Part shown: positions 1-10,600 of the stretch, in pieces | Layout of the letters: each line of letters begins with the position of its first letter | Numbering within the stretch: the stretch's first letter is position 1 | Origin: Mesonia aquimarina | Lineage (GTDB): Bacteria > Bacteroidota > Bacteroidia > Flavobacteriales > Flavobacteriaceae | Assembly (NCBI RefSeq): GCF_003667275.1 | Contig: NZ_RCNV01000011.1 | Location: forward strand, 1-64,000 | Direction: 5' to 3' | DNA length: 64,000 nucleotides | The notes under the pieces: model-generated | Databases searched by the model: none | Seen by the model: the letters and a program-made list of their open reading frames with translations, nothing else | Told to the model about the DNA's origin: nothing | Made by a program: the position numbers and the translations under genes

Positions 1-1360
1 CTTCCGCTATGGTCTCATAATAACTTACCGTAAAATCATTCGCATCTTGTGCGCCTAATAAAATAGGCGTATTTTGTGTTAAATCGTATACAGCATCTCC
101 ATTGGTATCGGTATCACAATAACTTAAATCCGGAACCGGATTCGCAATTCCATTCTCATAACTAGTGATCGTAAAACTAGCTACGGCATAACAGCTCGTT
201 AGCGTATTACTCTCTACGCGTACCCAGATCGTCTGAGGACTTGCACTATTCTCATAAGCTGTTGGAGTGCCTATTGCAGGTGTGCCCGCCTCAGCTGAAG
301 CCTCATCCTCATAATAACTTACACTGTAATCGGAAGACCCTTGGTCTGCGCCTAATGCTACCGAATCGTTTTGAGTTAAATCGAATACTGCACTCCCATT
401 ACTGTCCGAATCGCATTCTTCTAGGTTATCAACACTCACTACCTCTGTAATGATTGTACAGACTTCAAAGCTTGTTGTGTTGTAACAACTAGTATCTGCA
501 TTGTTTTCTATGCGCACATAGATGGTCATACAGCCTTCTGCTAAACCTGGCTGATAAACATCAGGTGCAGAAATAACATTGGTACCTGCTTCTGCATCGG
601 CACTATTCTCATAATAGCTTACCGTAAAATCATTAGAATCTTGAGCGCCTAATACTACAACTGTATTTTGCGTTAAGTCTACTTCTTCTAAACCATCTAC
701 ATAACAGTAGTTAATCAAATCTGGCGTGTTGGCTATTCCGCTTGGAATCGCTTCTATGAAAAAGCTGTTATCCGCTGCATAGCAGTTTGGGCTTTCATTA
801 TTTTCTACACGAACAAAGATCTCTTGCGGGTTTGCTAAAGTGTTTTCATAGGCAGTAGGAGTCCCAATTGGTGTGTCTCCCGCATCTGCTAAAGCTTGAC
901 TCTCGTAATAACTTACCGTATATTCATCAGAAGCTAAACCATCTAATGCCGCAGCGTCATTCTCTGTTAAATCAAATTCTGTAACATCATCATTCTCCGG
1001 GTCACACTCGGTAAGGTCTTGCATGTCGCCAACATTTATTCCGCCGATACATAATTCAAAACTTGCGGTATCATAACAGTTTGTCAACTCTCCTTCAGCT
1101 ACACCTTCAATTCTAACAAATATTTCTTCACACACATCAGCAGATCCTGTAAAAACATATTCAGTTGGGTTTAGGATAGGAGAAGTTGCGTCATCTGCAT
1201 CTTCTTCTGAAGTATAATACGTAATCTCAAAGTCTTCTGCATCTTGATCACCTAAAACATTATCATCATTAGCGGTTAAATCAAAAAGTGTTTCTTCTGT
1301 TTCGTTGCTACACAAGAATAGGTCTTCAGGATTATTGGCCAAAGCATCTGGTGTAGGTAA
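1..1360 (-). repeat. Tandem coding repeats of about 100 residues in the surface protein
   Basis: Five copies (the first and last incomplete) of an Ig-like module. Each carries a CD-x-D-x-NG-like acidic stretch, FDLTxN, LGxQD, VSYY, a PxxYxN turn, IxVRVENN and CY. The VSYY motif recurs near 18-29, 311-322, 611-622, 905-916 and 1213-1224, a period of 293-308 bases. DNA identity between copies is only moderate, so the repeats look old rather than recently amplified. Confidence 0.85.
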
Positions 1361-3127
1361 AAACTCAACCAAAATAACATCGGAGCTCACACAATCATCT
1401 AGATACTGAAAAACAGCTTCATAATTTCCGGGTTCTGTAACTTCTAAAGTAGCTTGATCTTCTCCCGGAAGAAGCTCTCCGTCCTGGTACCATTCTATAG
1501 TAACGCCATCAATCACACTTAAGCCTACATCTAAGGTTACCGTTTGCCCTTCACAAGTAGCGGTACCATTTACAGCAGTAATATCTGATCCTAAGTCAAC
1601 AGAACCAATATCAAAACTTCCGGCTTCTAAAAATACGGCAGAATTAAGTGCAGTATCATTTCTGTCTGCAATAGCTAATTTAATATGATATTGTTCACCT
1701 GGAATTACCGTAGACTGAGCTGTCATTATCACGGTATTTCCTCTAAGATTAATAGGAGCTGAAGAAGGGTTTGCGCCTCCAGCACCATAAAAAGTATCAA
1801 AATACCCCACGTTTTGGGATGCACAACCACCATTATATGTATCATCCCTAACTGTAGTAACAGCAACAGGTGTATTAGTCCCGGGAACTACCGCTAAATT
1901 AGTTGTATTTCCATTAGAATCTGTTAGAAAAAAAGCAAATACGTCAGAAAAAGAACATTGAAACCCACCATACTCATCCGATGCAAATAAAAAGTTAAAA
2001 CTCATTTGATCTGCAAAGGAAACGAAATCAAATTCTATAATACTAGCATTTTCAGAATCTGAAGTAGTATTTCCTTCAATTTCTTGAATTAAATCTGTCA
2101 AATCCGCATCACCAGGCCAACCTGTGCCACCAGAACTTTGCGAACCAGTCTCTCCTTGAGTGGCCGGGGTAGACCCAGTAGCTCCGGGAACATCGTTTAA
2201 AGCATCTCCCGAATACAAAACAACACCGTCTTCAATTGGAAACGATGAATTATTTTGATTGAAATACCCTATTCCATTTACATCACCAAAATTTGTACCT
2301 GTACTCCAAGTTATATTAGAAATATTTGCACAGGGATTATCAATGAGTACATCTTCAACCAATTCCGGAACCGTATAAGTTGTAGTATCTACTTCCAAAA
2401 CAAAGAATTCTACTACTACTTCAAAAATAAGGGTATGCGAACATCCAAAGTCGTCAGTGACAATCAAGTTTATTTCATAAGTTCCAGTAGCATCAAACTC
2501 ATGACTTACCGTTTCGCCAAAAGCAGAAGTTCCATCGTCAAAATCCCATTCATAGGTAGCATTCTCTCCACTATTTTCAAAAACAGCAGTCCCTTCAAAA
2601 GTAATTTCCTCTAAAACCGCTACTTCGTATGTACCGGGGGCTATTAAGTCTGAAGGAGAAACACTAATCAACTCCGGATCAATTTCCTGACAAGGTTCTT
2701 CACAAGAGATTTCTGCTTCCCAGCCTGCTAAAGGAGAAAAGTTCCCATCGGGGACAAACTCAAAGGTTAAACAACCTGTAGGATTTCCTCCACTTGCGAT
2801 GACAGTTCCCGGATTATTCGCTCCGGTATAATCATCGATTAAAGGTGCATCCGTAGAGTCTCCATCATAAATGTATAAATAATCAGAAGCCCCAGCAATA
2901 AGAAATTCCGTAAAATCTACTCGAACACGCATATCACCTTCAGGACATAAGGTTAAGACTTGCGTTTCTTCCCCCGAAAAAGAGGAGTAAGTAGCATCTG
3001 GCCCACCTTCGTCGTAAAAGTTTCCAGAACATTGTTGAAATTCTCCATCTTGCATTAATATGTCTTGTGCAAATACAGAAGAGCTCATACCAAAGATGAA
3101 GAAAAAGAATAGTAATTTTATTTTCAT
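1..3127 (-). CDS. Giant T9SS-type surface protein, N-terminal part (CUB-like, PKD, choice-of-anchor L, repeats)
   Basis: Open reading frame of 1042 codons running off the left edge, so the C-terminus is missing. It starts with a signal peptide (MKIKLLFFFFIFGMSSSVFA, cleavage before Gln21). Residues about 25-145 resemble a CUB domain with paired cysteines. Residues about 170-240 form a PKD domain (YEWDFDDG, then SHEF and GTYEINLIVTD). Residues about 263-505 match the choice-of-anchor-L domain (FLFASDEYGGFQ, AIADRNDTALNSAVF). One Ig-like domain follows at about 510-590, then roughly 100-residue repeats to the edge. This architecture is typical of very large flavobacterial adhesins exported by the Type IX secretion system; a C-terminal T9SS signal is expected outside the window but not seen. 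Role in surface adhesion is inferred. Confidence 0.88.
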   Translation of the reverse strand, partial: MKIKLLFFFFIFGMSSSVFAQDILMQDGEFQQCSGNFYDEGGPDATYSSFSGEETQVLTLCPEGDMRVRVDFTEFLIAGASDYLYIYDGDSTDAPLIDDYTGANNPGTVIASGGNPTGCLTFEFVPDGNFSPLAGWEAEISCEEPCQEIDPELISVSPSDLIAPGTYEVAVLEEITFEGTAVFENSGENATYEWDFDDGTSAFGETVSHEFDATGTYEINLIVTDDFGCSHTLIFEVVVEFFVLEVDTTTYTVPELVEDVLIDNPCANISNITWSTGTNFGDVNGIGYFNQNNSSFPIEDGVVLYSGDALNDVPGATGSTPATQGETGSQSSGGTGWPGDADLTDLIQEIEGNTTSDSENASIIEFDFVSFADQMSFNFLFASDEYGGFQCSFSDVFAFFLTDSNGNTTNLAVVPGTNTPVAVTTVRDDTYNGGCASQNVGYFDTFYGAGGANPSSAPINLRGNTVIMTAQSTVIPGEQYHIKLAIADRNDTALNSAVFLEAGSFDIGSVDLGSDITAVNGTATCEGQTVTLDVGLSVIDGVTIEWYQDGELLPGEDQATLEVTEPGNYEAVFQYLDDCVSSDVILVEFLPTPDALANNPEDLFLCSNETEETLFDLTANDDNVLGDQDAEDFEITYYTSEEDADDATSPILNPTEYVFTGSADVCEEIFVRIEGVAEGELTNCYDTASFELCIGGINVGDMQDLTECDPENDDVTEFDLTENDAAALDGLASDEYTVSYYESQALADAGDTPIGTPTAYENTLANPQEIFVRVENNESPNCYAADNSFFIEAIPSGIANTPDLINYCYVDGLEEVDLTQNTVVVLGAQDSNDFTVSYYENSADAEAGTNVISAPDVYQPGLAEGCMTIYVRIENNADTSCYNTTSFEVCTIITEVVSVDNLEECDSDSNGSAVFDLTQNDSVALGADQGSSDYSVSYYEDEASAEAGTPAIGTPTAYENSASPQTIWVRVESNTLTSCYAVASFTITSYENGIANPVPDLSYCDTDTNGDAVYDLTQNTPILLGAQDANDFTVSYYETIAE

Positions 3128-3347
3128 AAGTTAAATTTTATAATAAAAAAACACACAACTACAGATTTTTTAACCTAGTTGCTATTAGTAAAACAATTTA
3201 TCTTTTAAAATCCCCCTGGTAATTTTGTTAAAAAATCATCAGAAAATTATTAATTCTGGAAAAGTAATAAATTATTTGCTTCTAAAAAAAAGTAGGCATC
3301 TCTTTTAATGTAATTACAGTGAACTATGCTAAAAGCCGAAAAATCTG

Positions 3348-3355
3348 TATCTTTG
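3348..3355 (+). promoter_or_regulatory. Bacteroidota -7 promoter box for folE
   Basis: TATCTTTG matches the TAnnTTTG consensus of the Bacteroidota primary sigma factor. It lies 30 bases before the folE ATG, at the right distance for a short leader. No clear -33 TTTG is seen. Confidence 0.65.
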
Positions 3356-3385
3356 CATTCTTAAATGTTTTAGAGGACTAAACAC

Positions 3386-4063
3386 ATGAAAATAGATAAT
3401 ATATTGGATGATATTGAAGAAGTGGGAGACAACCACGTAGGTTCTAGTCAAGAAAACCCTATTAGAAAAGATGCTTTTGAATTAAGCGACTTAGAAAAAA
3501 TAGCTTCCATTAAAGAAGATGTAAACCGTATTCTACATACACTCGGGATGGATTTAACTGACGACAGTTTAAGAGGTACTCCACAACGTGTAGCAAAAAT
3601 GTTTGTAAACGAAATTTTTGCCGGTCTTCATCCCGACAGAAAACCCAAAGCCTCTGTATTTGAAAATAAATACAAATACGGGGAAATGCTGGTTGAAAAA
3701 AACATCACCGTTTACTCTACTTGCGAGCACCATCTACTTCCCATTGTTGGTCGAGCTCACGTTGCCTATATCTCTAACGGAACAGTCGTTGGCCTTTCTA
3801 AAATGAATAGAATTGTAGATTATTTTGCTAAACGCCCGCAAGTTCAAGAACGCATGACTATGCAAATTGTAAAAGAATTACAAGAAGTATTAGGCACAGA
3901 AGATGTGGCTTGCGTTGTTGACGCTAAGCATCTTTGCGTGAACAGTCGTGGGATTCGCGATATTGAAAGCAGCACAGTAACTAGTGAGTTTGGCGGTAAA
4001 TTTAAAGAAAATGCCACCCGTCGTGAATTTTTAGACTACATAAAACTCGATACCGACTTTTAA
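3386..4063 (+). CDS. folE: GTP cyclohydrolase I
   Basis: Converts GTP to 7,8-dihydroneopterin triphosphate, the first step of tetrahydrofolate and pterin synthesis; cytosolic homodecamer. The 225-residue product has the zinc ligands Cys113 and His116 in STCEHHLLP and Cys184 in KHLCVNSRG. The family core runs from about residue 38 to the end (GTPQRVAKM, GLSKMNRIVDYFAKRPQVQE). The first 35 residues are an acidic extension of low conservation. The ATG follows a TATCTTTG promoter box. cysS begins 36 bases downstream in the same direction, so the two may be co-transcribed. Confidence 0.97.
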   Translation: MKIDNILDDIEEVGDNHVGSSQENPIRKDAFELSDLEKIASIKEDVNRILHTLGMDLTDDSLRGTPQRVAKMFVNEIFAGLHPDRKPKASVFENKYKYGEMLVEKNITVYSTCEHHLLPIVGRAHVAYISNGTVVGLSKMNRIVDYFAKRPQVQERMTMQIVKELQEVLGTEDVACVVDAKHLCVNSRGIRDIESSTVTSEFGGKFKENATRREFLDYIKLDTDF

Positions 4064-4099
4064 ACCGCACTCACTTTATTTCTTAAAAAATAAGAATCA

Positions 4100-5584
4100 A
4101 TGGCTTTGTACGAAGAACAAAACTTAAAAATTTACAACTCATTAAACGGAGAAAAAGAACTTTTTAAACCGCTAACTGACGGCTACGTAGGAATGTACGT
4201 GTGTGGACCAACAGTATATAGCAATGTTCACCTTGGGAATTGTCGTACGTTTATTTCTTTTGATCTGGTTTTTCGTTACCTAAAACACCTAGGCTATAAA
4301 GTGCGCTATGTCCGTAATATTACCGATGCAGGACATTTAGAAAATGACGCCGAAACCGGTGAAGATCGTATTGCCAAAAAAGCAAGATTAGAAGAAATTG
4401 AACCAATGGAAGTGGTTCAAAAATATACAGTAGATTTTCATCAAATTTTACAAAAATTCAACAACCTTCCACCTAGTATAGAGCCTACAGCTACAGGACA
4501 TATTGTTGAGCAAATTGAAATAATCAAAGAAATCATAGAGAAAGGATTTGCATACGAAGCCAACGGATCGGTTTATTTTGATGTATTAAAATATAACGAA
4601 AAAAATCACTACGGAATTTTAAGCGGAAGAAAGCTAGAAGATATGATTGCCAATACGCGCGAACTTACCGCTCAAGACGATAAAAAAAATCCACAAGATT
4701 TTGCTTTATGGAAAAAAGCAGAACCACAGCATATTATGCGCTGGCCTTCGCCTTGGAGTGTGGGTTTCCCGGGATGGCACTTAGAATGTACAGTTATGAG
4801 TTCTAAGTATTTAGGAAATGAGTTTGATATTCACGGTGGTGGTATGGATTTAAAATTCCCACATCATGAATGTGAAATTGCGCAAGGAAAAGCAGCTACC
4901 GGAAAAAATCCGGTAAATTATTGGATGCACGCTAATATGCTTACTTTAAATGGTAAAAAAATGGCAAAAAGTACCGGTAATAATATTTTACCCACAGATT
5001 TATTTTCGGGAGATAATGATGTTTTGTCAAAAGCTTTTGCCCCGAGTGTTGCTCGTTTTTTCATGCTACAAGCTAACTACCGTAGTATTTTAGATTTTTC
5101 TGATGAAGCATTGACTGCTGCAGAAAAAGGCTTTCAAAAATTAATGGATGCCATTGCATTACTTCCAAAATTACCGACTTCAGAAAAATCATCTTTTGAC
5201 GTACAATCTTGGAAACAGACTTGCTATGACGCCATGAACGATGACTTTAATAGTCCGATTTTAATTGCTCAATTATTTGAAGCTGTAAAACAGATCAATG
5301 CTATTGAAGCCGGTAAAGTCAGCATTAATAAAAATGATTTAGAAACGCTCGAACAAACTATCAAAGCATTTACTTTTGATGTTTTAGGCCTAGAAGCTAC
5401 AGCAGTACTAGAAAATAATCAAGATACTGAACGCTTAGGCAATATTGTTGAGCTCTTAATCGATTTAAGGAATCAAGCGCGAGCAGATAGAGATTACGCT
5501 ACAAGCGATAAAATTAGAGATAAGCTAGCAGCTAATGGCATCAGTTTAAAAGACAAAAAAGGCAAAACAACTTATTCCCTTTAA
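4100..5584 (+). CDS. cysS: Cysteinyl-tRNA synthetase
   Basis: Charges tRNA-Cys with cysteine. This class I synthetase has 494 residues, the usual length. The HIGH-type motif is HLGN at 44-47 and the KMSKS-type loop is KMAKS at 287-291. Catalytic zinc ligands are Cys35, Cys230, His255 and Glu259. The C-terminal part carries the helical DALR-like domain ([13 protein letters not shown]). The gene sits between folE and yidD; yidD starts one base after its stop codon, which indicates one operon. Confidence 0.97.
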   Translation: MALYEEQNLKIYNSLNGEKELFKPLTDGYVGMYVCGPTVYSNVHLGNCRTFISFDLVFRYLKHLGYKVRYVRNITDAGHLENDAETGEDRIAKKARLEEIEPMEVVQKYTVDFHQILQKFNNLPPSIEPTATGHIVEQIEIIKEIIEKGFAYEANGSVYFDVLKYNEKNHYGILSGRKLEDMIANTRELTAQDDKKNPQDFALWKKAEPQHIMRWPSPWSVGFPGWHLECTVMSSKYLGNEFDIHGGGMDLKFPHHECEIAQGKAATGKNPVNYWMHANMLTLNGKKMAKSTGNNILPTDLFSGDNDVLSKAFAPSVARFFMLQANYRSILDFSDEALTAAEKGFQKLMDAIALLPKLPTSEKSSFDVQSWKQTCYDAMNDDFNSPILIAQLFEAVKQINAIEAGKVSINKNDLETLEQTIKAFTFDVLGLEATAVLENNQDTERLGNIVELLIDLRNQARADRDYATSDKIRDKLAANGISLKDKKGKTTYSL

Positions 5585-5585
5585 C

Positions 5586-5822
5586 ATGTTAGAAAAGGTA
5601 TTGATAGCGCCATTTATTTTTTTAATAAAAATCTATCAATACTTTATTTCTCCTTTAGCTCCCGCCTCGTGTAGATTTCAACCGACCTGTTCCTCTTACT
5701 GCTTAAAAGCTTTAAAAACACACGGACTCTTAGCAGGTATAGGTTTAAGTATAGTAAGAATAAGCAAATGTCATCCTTGGGGTAGTTCCGGGTACGATCC
5801 GGTTCCTCCTAAAAAAGATTAG
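5586..5822 (+). CDS. yidD: Membrane protein insertion efficiency factor YidD
   Basis: Small 78-residue family protein thought to help YidC insert inner-membrane proteins. Recognisable by the amphipathic N-terminus ([12 protein letters not shown]), the Cys-rich core [19 protein letters not shown] and the end [14 protein letters not shown]. It starts one base after cysS, so translation is probably coupled. In many bacteria yidD lies with rnpA and yidC; here it is linked to cysS and lgt instead. Confidence 0.95.
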   Translation: MLEKVLIAPFIFLIKIYQYFISPLAPASCRFQPTCSSYCLKALKTHGLLAGIGLSIVRISKCHPWGSSGYDPVPPKKD

Positions 5823-5868
5823 CCTTAAAATCTTCAGTATAGAACTGCTCTAAACTCAATCAAATATT

Positions 5869-5876
5869 TATCTTTA
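5869..5876 (+). promoter_or_regulatory. Candidate -7 promoter box for lgt
   Basis: TATCTTTA matches seven of eight positions of TAnnTTTG and lies 27 bases before the lgt ATG, in the 80-base gap after yidD. No convincing -33 element. Confidence 0.4.
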
Positions 5877-5902
5877 CACTTCTAATTTTTTAAAACCTAC
5901 TC

Positions 5903-6736
5903 ATGCTTACTTCAGCTATTGTTTGGGATCCTTCAAAAGGAATTGATCTCGGTTTTTATGTTATTCGCTACTACAGTTTAATGTACCTTATTGCCTTTAC
6001 TCTTGGCTGGTTTATTATTAAAAAAATTTATAAGCGTGAAGAAATAGCTGAGGAAAAATTAGATCCTTTGTTCATTTATACAGTTTTAGCAACACTAATT
6101 GGTGCGCGTTTAGGTCACGTTTTATTTTACCAAACCGAATTAATTTGGCAAGATCCGCTTTCTATAGTATTACCTGCTCGCTTTGTGCCCGAGTTTGAAT
6201 TTACCGGGTTTCAAGGTTTAGCAAGTCACGGTGCCGCAATCGGAATAATCATTGCAATGTATTTTTACAGCAAAAAAGTATTGAAAAAACCAATGCTATG
6301 GATATTAGACCGTATTGTAATTCCCGTAGCTAGTGGAGGTGTCTTCATAAGAATAGGGAATTTTATAAATTCAGAAATTATAGGAAAGCCTACAGGAACG
6401 GATTATGGAGTAATATTTAAGCAATTAGGTGAATCCTTTCCTAGACATCCGGCCCAATTATACGAAGCAGGTTGTTATATTATTGTCTTTTTAATTCTAT
6501 GGATAATTTATTGGAAAACTGATAAACGAAAGAACACAGGCTTTATTTTTGGTTTATTTTTAGTGTTACTATGGACCGTTCGTTTCTTTGTAGAATTTGT
6601 AAAAGAAGCACAAGTTGGCGAACGCGCCACGTGGGCCTTAAATACCGGTCAATGGTTAAGCATCCCCTTTATTTTAATCGGTTTGTTTTTAATTTTCAGA
6701 TCCCTAAAGCAATTAAAAGCCAATCAACATGTATAA
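5903..6736 (+). CDS. lgt: Prolipoprotein diacylglyceryl transferase
   Basis: Integral inner-membrane enzyme that transfers diacylglycerol from phosphatidylglycerol to the lipobox cysteine of prolipoproteins. The 277-residue product has about seven hydrophobic segments, the LIGARLGHVLFY segment, and the signature region GGVFIRIGNFINSEIIG. The RHPAQLYEA motif typical of Lgt is present. It overlaps the following lipoprotein gene by 8 bases, so a lipoprotein substrate is translationally coupled to its own modifying enzyme. Confidence 0.96.
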   Translation: MLTSAIVWDPSKGIDLGFYVIRYYSLMYLIAFTLGWFIIKKIYKREEIAEEKLDPLFIYTVLATLIGARLGHVLFYQTELIWQDPLSIVLPARFVPEFEFTGFQGLASHGAAIGIIIAMYFYSKKVLKKPMLWILDRIVIPVASGGVFIRIGNFINSEIIGKPTGTDYGVIFKQLGESFPRHPAQLYEAGCYIIVFLILWIIYWKTDKRKNTGFIFGLFLVLLWTVRFFVEFVKEAQVGERATWALNTGQWLSIPFILIGLFLIFRSLKQLKANQHV

Positions 6737-7232
6737 AAAATGCTTTACTGTTTTATGCTTCGTAGGGATACTTGCTATGTGCAATATTTCTTGTAAGAAT
6801 AATACCGATAAAAACTTAAAAAAAGTAACCACTAAACAACCTAGCTTCAAAAAAGAAGGAACGCTATTGTTTCTAAATAAATCAAACGACACCATCGCAA
6901 ACATAGCGATAGAAATTGCTGACAATTCCTATGAGCATCAAACCGGATTGATGTATCGTAAGTCAATGAAAGAAGACCGAGGAATGCTTTTCATATATAG
7001 TGAAGAACTTGCCCGACCAAATTTTTATATGAAAAACACCTACATTCCCTTAGACCTTATTTATATTAACAGCGCAAATAAGATTGTAGATATTAATAGA
7101 AACGCAAAGCCGATGGACGAAAGCCCAATTCCTTCTGAAGCTGCTTCTCAATATGTATTAGAAGTCAATGCAGGAATGGCAGATCAATGGAAAATAAGCC
7201 TTGGTGATCGTGCAATTTTTAACAGAGAATAA
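6729..7232 (+). CDS. DUF192 family lipoprotein
   Basis: The 167-residue product has an N-terminal signal with a Bacteroidota-style lipobox ending at Cys22 (NISC), so it is probably anchored in the envelope. The rest is a DUF192 domain: EHQTGLMYRKSMKEDRGMLFIY, then FYMKNTYIPLDLIYIN and ending with VLEVNAGMADQWKISLGD. DUF192 has no established function; most members are exported. The ATG lies inside the end of lgt (8-base overlap). A shared terminator hairpin with secDF follows 355 bases downstream. Confidence 0.9.
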   Translation: MYKKCFTVLCFVGILAMCNISCKNNTDKNLKKVTTKQPSFKKEGTLLFLNKSNDTIANIAIEIADNSYEHQTGLMYRKSMKEDRGMLFIYSEELARPNFYMKNTYIPLDLIYINSANKIVDINRNAKPMDESPIPSEAASQYVLEVNAGMADQWKISLGDRAIFNRE

Positions 7233-7587
7233 GTTATACATTCTTTACATTTCATTGATAAAATTATTTTCTTCTGATAAAAACCTCAAAAGACTTTACA
7301 TATAGCATTCAATAAACCAAGGGGTCTTTATTGCATATCTACTTGAGGTCTAAGTAAAGCTTTCTCCATAGCAATCAACTTATTAAAGCACAGAAAATAC
7401 AATGTAGGTTTACACTGAATCTACTATTATACAGACAAACATAGTTACGCTATAGTTTCAGTGTGGACTTAGTAGCACGAATACCTCTATAAGCTAGGCT
7501 TTAAACATAGGTAAAATATCAATATCATTGTAATGTAATTTAAAAAACACCAATCTGCAAGCAATTATTCTTTTAAACACTAACACT
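7233..7587. other. Non-coding stretch without a recognised feature
   Basis: About 355 AT-rich bases between the DUF192 lipoprotein and the shared terminator. No convincing gene or tRNA is seen. The only structure noted is an 8-base inverted repeat (ACACTGAA at 7412-7419, TTCAGTGT at 7457-7464), too weak to name. Confidence 0.5.
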
Positions 7588-7618
7588 AAAAAGCCGTCTA
7601 AAATTTAGACGGCTTTTT
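7588..7618. terminator. Bidirectional intrinsic terminator
   Basis: Perfect 15-base stem around one central base: GCCGTCTAAA pairs with TTTAGACGGC, extended by five A on the left and five T on the right. It lies between convergent genes, just after secDF (- strand) and downstream of the DUF192 gene (+ strand), so it can serve both. Confidence 0.85.
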
Positions 7619-7643
7619 AAAATATATCAGATTAAAGAGAATT

Positions 7644-10600
7644 TTACGCTTGTACCGGCTCTTCCTCTTCTTTCTCTTCTTCTTTTGCACGTAACAACTC
7701 ATCACTCTTTTTCTTCGCCGTATCATACATAATTGGCGTTGCAATGAAAAGTGAAGAATATGTACCAACAAGTACACCAATAATTAAAGCAAACATAAAG
7801 CCTCTAATACTTTCACCTCCAAAAATAAAGATCGCTAATAATACAATTAAAGTAGTTAATGAAGTATTCAAGGTACGGCTAATCGTACTGTTTAATGCTG
7901 AATTAATTGTTTTATGGAATGCCCAAGTAGAATGCTCTTTAAAAAACTCTCTAATTCTATCAAATACAACTACTGTATCATTCAAGGAATAACCTACAAC
8001 TGTTAAGATCGCCGCAATAAAAGCCTGATTAATTTCCATACTAAACGGCATAAAGCTTTTTGCGATAGAGAAAATTCCTAAAATGATTAACACATCATGG
8101 AAAACTGCCGCTACAGCTCCTAAACTAAATTGCCATTTTCTAAATCTAAATAAGATATATAAAAACACTACAATTAAAGATCCAAGAACAGCCCAAATTG
8201 AAGCTTTTTTAATATCATCAGCAATAGTCGGACCTACTTTCATAGAAGACATAACCCCTACCTCTGCTGCGCTATCATCATCCACTGTTTTAAATTGGTT
8301 ATAAGTTAACCCACTAGGTAAAAAAGGCTGAAGTGTTGTAAACATCATTTCTGAAATCTCGTTATCAACCTCAGTTCCTTCTTCTTCCACTTTATATTTT
8401 GTCGTAATCTTTAATTGATTATCAGCTCCGAAAGTTTTCGCCTCTGCACTACCAAAAGTGGCCACTAAATCTTTTTCAATCTCCGTTGCATTTACATCTT
8501 GATCAAAACGAACAGTATAAGTTCTTCCTCCAACAAAATCAACTCCTTGATTTAAACCACTAATCGCTAATGAAGCTAAACTCGCAATAATTAAGATAGA
8601 AGAAATCACATAACCTGCTTTTCGCTTTGCAATAAATTTGATGCTCATATTTTGGAATAGATTCTTAGTTGCTCCTGTAGAAAAAGCTAATGATTTTCCA
8701 TTCTTACCGTAGCCATCAATAAATAATCGTGTTACGAAAATAGCTGTAAACAATGATGTACATATACCTATTAATAAGGTGGTTGCAAAACCTTTAATTG
8801 GACCTGTTCCGAAAACTAATAAGATAATTCCGGTTAAACCTGTAGTGATGTTTGCATCAAGAATTGACGAAAGTGCATTACTAAACCCGTCTTTAATTGA
8901 TTCAGCTTGACTTTTTCCTTTCGCTAGTTCTTCACGAATTCGCTCAAAAATAAGTACGTTAGCATCTACCGACATACCAATTGTTAACACAATACCTGCT
9001 ATACCCGGTAAAGTTAAAACCGCTCCTAAACCTGCTAAAACACCAAAAATAAACAATATGTTTACCGCTAAAGCGACATCTGCAAAAGCCCCGGCTTTTC
9101 CATAATAAAAAACCATCCAAACTAACACAAAAGCTAAAGCAATTAAGAAAGACATAACTCCACTATCTATTGCTTCTTGTCCTAAAGATGGTCCAACCAC
9201 TTCGCTCTGTACAATATCTGCAGAAGCAGGCAATTTACCCGCTCTTAATACGTTTGCTAAATCTTGCCCTTCTGTTACTGTAAAATCTCCTGAAATCTCA
9301 CTACGTCCTCCAGAAATTGGACCTGTAGTAACTCCAGGTGCTGAATATACAATATCATCTAGAACAATGGCGATTTGAGAACCTTGTTTATAAGCTGTTC
9401 CGGTCATTTCTTCCCACTTCTTCGCACCTTTGCCATTCATCTCCATAGAAACAGCAATTCTACCTAACTGATCATAGGTCTGCGTAGCATCAGTTATTAC
9501 ACTTCCGCTTAAATCCGGCTCATTTTGCTTATTAGCTTTTAAAGCATATAAATCAATAAGTTCATTACCTTCCACAGAAGATGGAATTCCCCAAACAAAT
9601 TTTGCATACTTTTTATCTGCTGATAATAAAGAACGCACTTGAGGCATTCTCATATATTTATTTACCGTAGCTGTATCTTTTAAAGCAAAAGTTGCAATTA
9701 CCGGCCCACGAGGACCTCCTTGCATAATGCTAGCAAGTGGTTGGCGTGCAACCTCTTCCTCTTCTGCTTCCGCATCAGCTAATAAATCATCTATATCTTC
9801 TTCTTGCAAAGCTGCTGTAGTATCTTTTTCTGTTTCAGCCTCCGCTTTTTCTGGAGCTAAAACTTGTTTCAATTTAGCATTTGCTTGCGCTAAGAATGAA
9901 TTAAATTCTTGTCCTTTAAATACATGCCAAAATTCTAATTGTGCGGTGCTTTGTAGTAAGTCTTTTACACGCTCAATATCTTTTGCTCCTGGAAGCTCGA
10001 CTAAAATTCTTCCTGAATCTCCTAAACGCTGAATATTTGGTTGTGTAACCCCAAATTTATCGATACGTTTACGTAAAACTTCAAATGCAGAGGTAATACT
10101 TTCGTCAACTTTTCTTTTTAAAACTTGTTGAACTTGTTGATTAGACATTTCGAAGTTGATATCATCACTCAAGTTTTTATTGGCAAAAATATCCGGTGAA
10201 GCTAATTTTGCATCAGGAAGTTCAGTAAATTCTTGAAAGAAAAGATCTAAATAATCATCTTGACTATCAGACTGCGCTTGATCAGCTTGTGCTAAAGCCT
10301 TTCTAAATGCAGGATCAGTAGAATTATCAGATAATTCTACCAGAATATCTTTCACCGATATTTGAAGAATAACATTGATACCTCCTTTTAAATCAAGTCC
10401 TTTGTTAAGTTCTTTATCTTTTGCAGTTTCGTAAGTAATTCCGGCAAAAATATTATTCTTACCAATAGAATCTAAATACCTGGTTTCTACCTGTTCCCTT
10501 TTACTTGAGTAATCTTCTACATCTTCACTTACCTGTTGTTTAGCAAATGTTTCTGCATCTCCTTCTACTTTATTGGTTATGAAGGTAAATGATAGTTGGT

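Noticed and set aside
1-1360. Regular 300-base repeats as a CRISPR-like or satellite array
   Set aside because: The repeats are in frame, diverged, and encode Ig-like modules.
2255-2614. A 119-codon plus-strand frame
   Set aside because: Antisense to the PKD and anchor-L region of the surface protein; low-complexity composition and no family signal.
7412-7464. Inverted repeat in the 7.2-7.6 kb gap as a small RNA or attachment site
   Set aside because: Only eight pairs with a long loop, no promoter box nearby; expected by chance in AT-rich DNA.
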